Source: Martelella mediterranea (GTDB lineage Bacteria; Pseudomonadota; Alphaproteobacteria; Rhizobiales; Rhizobiaceae). Taken from it: 61,005 nt of DNA. The notes beneath the pieces were generated by a model that made no database searches, was not told where the DNA came from, and was given only the letters and a program-made list of their open reading frames with translations. The stretch is taken from NCBI RefSeq assembly GCF_021021415.1, contig NZ_JAINWJ010000026.1, forward strand, positions 1 through 61,005. Reading direction: 5' to 3'. The translations under genes and the position numbers were made by a program. The stretch's first letter is position 1. Each line of letters opens with the position of its first letter. This document shows, piece after piece, positions 60,415 through 61,005 of this stretch.

Positions 60415-60996
60415 ATGGCTGACTTCGAACTGGTTCTGACGGGACGGATCGTGCTCGCCGATCGCGAGATTCCCGATGGCTTCATTGCGGTGGCGGACGG
60501 CAAGATCGCGATGATCGGTCAGGGAAAACCGCCCGCGGCCGCCGAGAGACATGATTTCGGCGACGGACTTATTCTGCCCGGCGCGGTGGATGCCCAGGTC
60601 CACTCCCTGTCGCAGCGCGGAACCGAGGGGTTTGCGGCCTCGACGCGCGCGGCTGCGGCAGGCGGGGTAACCACAATCGTCGACATGCCCTATGACGAGG
60701 GCGATCTGATCTGCTCCGCCGAGGCTGTAGCGCGCAAGGCCGCGCTCGCCGATCGCGAGGCGCGGGTCAGCGTCGCGCTCTACGGCACCATCCGCCCCGC
60801 AGATGGCGCGGCGCGGATTGCCGAACAGGCGGCAGCCGGCGTATGCGGCTTCAAGTTTTCGACCTTCGGCACAGACCCGGAACGGTTTCCGCGCATCCCG
60901 CCGGCATTGTTGCGCGCCTGCTTCGACGCCGTCGCGCGCACCGGCCTTGCCGCCGGCGTTCACAACGAGGATTGTTTGTTTGAAGAGGTGTTATGA
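60415..60996 (+). CDS. Cyclic amidohydrolase (dihydroorotase/allantoinase-like), truncated
   Basis: 193 aa against a usual 440-470. The N-terminal strands LVLTGRIVLADREIPDGFIA are followed by GLILPGAVDAQVHSLSQRG, where Gln replaces the first His of the usual H-x-H metal motif, then AAAAGGVTTIVDMPYDEGD and GVCGFKFSTFGTDPERFPR. The reading frame stops at 60996 right after GVHNEDCLFEEVL. The abrupt end, with the last nine codons looking foreign, suggests truncation by insertion or frameshift just at the window edge. Intact members open cyclic amides of purine or hydantoin breakdown. Confidence 0.7.
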   Translation: MADFELVLTGRIVLADREIPDGFIAVADGKIAMIGQGKPPAAAERHDFGDGLILPGAVDAQVHSLSQRGTEGFAASTRAAAAGGVTTIVDMPYDEGDLICSAEAVARKAALADREARVSVALYGTIRPADGAARIAEQAAAGVCGFKFSTFGTDPERFPRIPPALLRACFDAVARTGLAAGVHNEDCLFEEVL

Positions 60997-61005
60997 TTGT
61001 TGTGG

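Noticed and set aside
1-61005. CRISPR arrays, rRNA and tRNA genes
   Set aside because: No spaced direct repeats of 25-40 bp and no rRNA or tRNA cores were seen; tRNA scanning by eye can miss a gene, so a tRNA search program would be decisive.

Overview
The window looks like a piece of an alphaproteobacterial genome of the rhizobial type (Hyphomicrobiales; family not resolvable by eye). The reasons are high G+C, many solute-binding-protein uptake systems (two TRAP, two tripartite tricarboxylate, one sugar ABC), FadR-, SorC- and LysR-type regulators beside small catabolic operons, and rhizobia-like small proteins next to cold shock genes. No rRNA, tRNA or CRISPR array was recognised. The window is an accessory, catabolism-rich region patched with decayed transposons and truncated genes.

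Layout. 0-3.3 kb: a crotonase-like remnant, then a minus-strand 5-oxoprolinase locus (pxpB, pxpC, a biotin-carrier-like gene without its lysine, pxpA) led by a deletion-fused accB'-accC' pseudogene. 3.6-9.7 kb: TRAP transporter 1, an aminotransferase, an RraA-like protein and a LysR regulator. 9.7-16.6 kb: an IS3 scrap, then a DUF1932 dehydrogenase, a second RraA-like protein, TRAP transporter 2, a LigI-like amidohydrolase and a GntR regulator. 16.8-17.8 kb: a decayed IS66 transposase fused to a fragment of a second pxpA. 18.0-26.2 kb: an enolase-superfamily dehydratase diverging from tctB-tctA, a CoA-transferase, tctC, an Ldh-type dehydrogenase and a two-subunit class I hydro-lyase. 26.5-32.8 kb: a SorC regulator convergent with a dihydroxyacetone-type kinase and an RbsC/RbsA/binding-protein sugar ABC system. 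33.2-33.9 kb: IS1595 and Tn3 transposase remnants.

34-45.7 kb is the most cohesive unit. A minus-strand operon (FadR-type regulator, tctC, tctB, tctA, enolase-superfamily enzyme, cytoplasmic molybdenum S/N-oxide reductase, iron alcohol dehydrogenase) faces a plus-strand operon (cysteine-dioxygenase-like cupin, a protein with four rhodanese-like domains, a 2-hydroxyacid dehydrogenase). The shared intergenic region carries two copies of one operator-like palindrome exactly 30 bp apart. I infer an uptake and oxidation pathway for a thiol- or sulfoxide-bearing carboxylate.

46-61 kb: a Zn/Cd/Pb P-type ATPase with a divergent MerR regulator and its operator; kdpD/kdpE scraps cut off by a large autotransporter gene; a cold module (two cspA-type genes around a fatty acid desaturase, both csp genes sharing a structured 3' element); small conserved proteins; two transglutaminase-like proteins; an scpB-like scrap; a LysR-like regulator with two HTH-like segments; and a truncated cyclic-amidohydrolase gene at the edge.

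Two cross-cutting patterns stand out. All five solute-receptor genes are followed by one or two strong G+C hairpins before the next gene. Broken genes cluster at the boundaries between catabolic modules.
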